From positions 62,001 to 126,000 of the forward strand of contig JABDLS010000139.1 in NCBI GenBank assembly GCA_013002885.1: DNA of 64,000 nucleotides. The letters run 5' to 3'. The notes beneath the pieces were generated by a model. The model had not been told where the DNA came from. It saw only the letters and a program-made list of their open reading frames with translations, and searched no databases. The translations under genes and the position numbers were made by a program. Positions 62,821 through 64,000 of the stretch are shown piece after piece; position 1 is the stretch's first letter, and each line of letters opens with the position of its first letter. This DNA comes from Gemmatimonadota bacterium. GTDB taxonomy: Bacteria; Gemmatimonadota; Gemmatimonadetes; Longimicrobiales; Gaopeijiaceae.

Positions 62821-63044
62821 CAGGGCAGGAAAATTCCGATTCAAGGCTGCTGTCGCACCGTGGTCCGGCGCGGAGGGCGCCACTGGCGCTCCAACACTCC
62901 AAAATAGCGCAAACGCCTCCAGGAAGGCGCAAACTTCGTCGAAGGGGACGCAATGGCCCTTCGCCGCTTTACAGACACCCGATCCCGCAGGCGGTTCCCG
63001 GCTCGCGCCCCTCCCACTCCTTGCCCCGTCGTGAATCCGGAATT

Positions 63045-63076
63045 AATATGCATCTTGCATATGCACTTTGCATATT
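63045..63076. promoter_or_regulatory. Palindromic operator upstream of the PadR gene
   Basis: AATATGCA - TCT - TGCATATGCA - CTT - TGCATATT: outer arms are perfect inverted repeats and the centre is a perfect 10-base palindrome, so the TGCATAT unit is repeated symmetrically three times. It ends 21 bases before the PadR ATG and is strikingly AT-rich. PadR proteins often repress their own gene through such sites; binding here is inferred. Confidence 0.62.
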
Positions 63077-63097
63077 TCATACTCAACCCATCGCCCC

Positions 63098-63457
63098 ATG
63101 ACCACACGCGACTCGAGACCCATTGGCGCGCCCCTCAAGCCGGTACACCACCTGATCCTGCTTCTCCTGGCCGAAGAGCCGACGTACGGCGTCGAGCTCA
63201 TGGATCGTCTCGACGATCGCTCCGAGGGAGCCATACGCCTGAACCCGGGCTCCCTGTATCGAACAATAGCCAGGCTCGTGGATGCGGGGCTGGCCGAGCC
63301 CCTGGAAGAAGCGTCCGGGCCCGATGGCGCCGGTGCGCCCCGGAAGGTCTACGGAGTAACCGATCGCGGTCGGTCGGCGCTTCGAGCCGAGGCCAGACGG
63401 CAGTCTACCCTCCTCGAAGCTGCACGGGCCCTGGACCTCGTCGAAGAGTCCCTGTGA
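63098..63457 (+). CDS. PadR family transcriptional regulator
   Basis: A 119-residue winged-helix repressor. HLILLLLAEEPTYGVELMDRLDD and LNPGSLYRTIARLVDAGLAEPLEE are the DNA-binding core of PadR proteins; the wing (APRKVYGVTDRGRSALR) and a C-terminal dimer helix follow. ATG at 63098 is chosen because the palindromic operator lies just upstream; a TTG at 63068 would put coding sequence inside it. It controls, most likely, itself and the adjoining permease gene, which starts at or within 12 bases of its stop. Confidence 0.93.
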   Translation: MTTRDSRPIGAPLKPVHHLILLLLAEEPTYGVELMDRLDDRSEGAIRLNPGSLYRTIARLVDAGLAEPLEEASGPDGAGAPRKVYGVTDRGRSALRAEARRQSTLLEAARALDLVEESL

Positions 63458-63468
63458 AGGGCGGCGGC

Positions 63469-64000
63469 ATGGTGAATCGGCTCTTCGGGACTCTCGTCTG
63501 GCTGTACCCGCCGTCCCACCGCCATATGTACGGCGAAGAGATCCTCTCCGCCGCGGCGCATCGGTGGTCAAGACCCGACGCGACACTGCGGAGCCGGCTC
63601 GCCGTCGTGGTCGACATCGCCTGGGGAGCCGTCGGAGTGTGGCACGACCGCCTCCGGGGTCCGGGAGGGGCCCTCGCCGGCGGGTGGATTCTGGACGCTC
63701 GCTTCGTCGTTCGATCGCTATGGAGGAGCCGGGGCTATGCGGCGACGGCCATCGTCGTACTCGCCTGCTCCGTCGCCGCGGCGACGACGGTCTTCAGCTT
63801 CGTCCGAGGCACGCTCCTGGCGACACCTCCCTACCCCGACCCCGAAGAGGTGCTCGTGGTCTGGGGCAGCAACGTGGAAGACGGCCAGCGTCGCGACGTG
63901 GTTTCAGGTCCGGCTTACCTGGAACTACAGCGCCGGACCACCGCATTTGATCATATCGCCGCCTTCCACCACGATGCCGCCTATCTTCTGGTCGATGGCC
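63469..64000 (+). CDS. ADOP-type ABC permease, N-terminal part, cut by the window edge
   Basis: An open frame to the last base encodes 177 residues of a permease. The N-terminal RLFGTLVWLYPPSHRHMYGEEIL is the ADOP start that precedes the MacB-like unit. DARFVVRSLWRSRGYAATAIVVLACSVAAATTVFSFVRG is the first membrane helix, and LLATPPYPDPEEVLVVW continues the MacB periplasmic domain. Family proteins are about 800-900 residues with two permease units. An in-frame GTG at 63454 that overlaps the PadR stop (GTGA) is an alternative start. A PadR-ADOP pair is a familiar layout in Acidobacteriota and Gemmatimonadota. Confidence 0.9.
   Translation, partial: MVNRLFGTLVWLYPPSHRHMYGEEILSAAAHRWSRPDATLRSRLAVVVDIAWGAVGVWHDRLRGPGGALAGGWILDARFVVRSLWRSRGYAATAIVVLACSVAAATTVFSFVRGTLLATPPYPDPEEVLVVWGSNVEDGQRRDVVSGPAYLELQRRTTAFDHIAAFHHDAAYLLVDG

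Noticed and set aside
1-64000. CRISPR array, insertion sequence, prophage or integron signatures
   Set aside because: No regularly spaced repeats, no transposase or integrase frame, and no terminal inverted repeats were found by eye.

Overview
The window is GC-rich chromosomal DNA from a bacterium, densely coded on both strands. The best guess at lineage is Gemmatimonadota, with Acidobacteriota as the alternative. That is an inference from gene content: a PadR regulator next to a large ADOP-type orphan permease, a tricorn-like S41 peptidase, a DUF5117-type metzincin, a lipoprotein cyanophycinase homologue, an amphi-Trp protein, a nfeD-floA pair and many secreted hydrolases. There is no 16S gene to settle it. 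No insertion sequence, prophage, plasmid gene or CRISPR array is visible.

Layout. 1-6.7 kb: an ornithine cyclodeaminase family enzyme coupled to a small membrane protein; a DUF2157-DUF4401-GDYXXLXY membrane operon in which all three genes overlap; a secreted M28 peptidase coupled to a FrnE-type DsbA protein. 6.8-11.7 kb: a Tat-exported PhoD-like phosphatase, then a secreted lectin-like protein, a P1 peptidase and a sodium:solute symporter as one run. 11.7-17.2 kb: a minus-strand PP2C-DUF3127-alcohol dehydrogenase run, then plus-strand fructose-bisphosphate aldolase and small accessory genes. 17.2-17.7 kb: an OsmC-family gene with an in-frame TGA exactly where the peroxidatic cysteine belongs and a hairpin just downstream, read here as a selenoprotein. 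18.0-22.8 kb: a control region with two palindromes and a -24/-12 promoter, followed by a lipoprotein, a TPR protein, a sigma-54 activator without a sensor domain, and a TPR-HD-GYP protein. This is the most system-like unit in the window. 22.9-26.9 kb: error-prone polymerase DnaE2/ImuC and a VOC protein.

26.9-42.4 kb is rich in secreted hydrolases: cyanophycinase-like, M1, DUF5117-type, S41 tricorn-like and M20 peptidases plus a PD40 propeller lipoprotein. Citrate synthase, an MBL hydrolase, a DUF1579-like protein and tRNA-Leu(CAA) are interspersed. 42.4-49.8 kb: universal stress protein, aconitase, and the NfeD-FloA membrane-domain pair with a third partner. 50.0-55.5 kb: a fatty-acid beta-oxidation cluster (two enoyl-CoA hydratases, aldehyde dehydrogenase, thiolase, 3-hydroxyacyl-CoA dehydrogenase); the matching acyl-CoA dehydrogenase is at 61.5-62.8 kb. 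55.6-58.0 kb: a DUF3311-symporter-chorismate mutase chain. 58.0-61.4 kb: a LysM lytic transglycosylase and the rng-rplU-rpmA run. The window ends in a PadR gene with a palindromic operator and the start of the ADOP permease.

Together the genes describe an aerobic heterotroph that degrades external protein and peptides, imports small solutes with sodium, and burns fatty acids through the TCA cycle. Start sites were chosen from ribosome binding sites, ATGA/GTGA overlaps and signal peptides; several use GTG.
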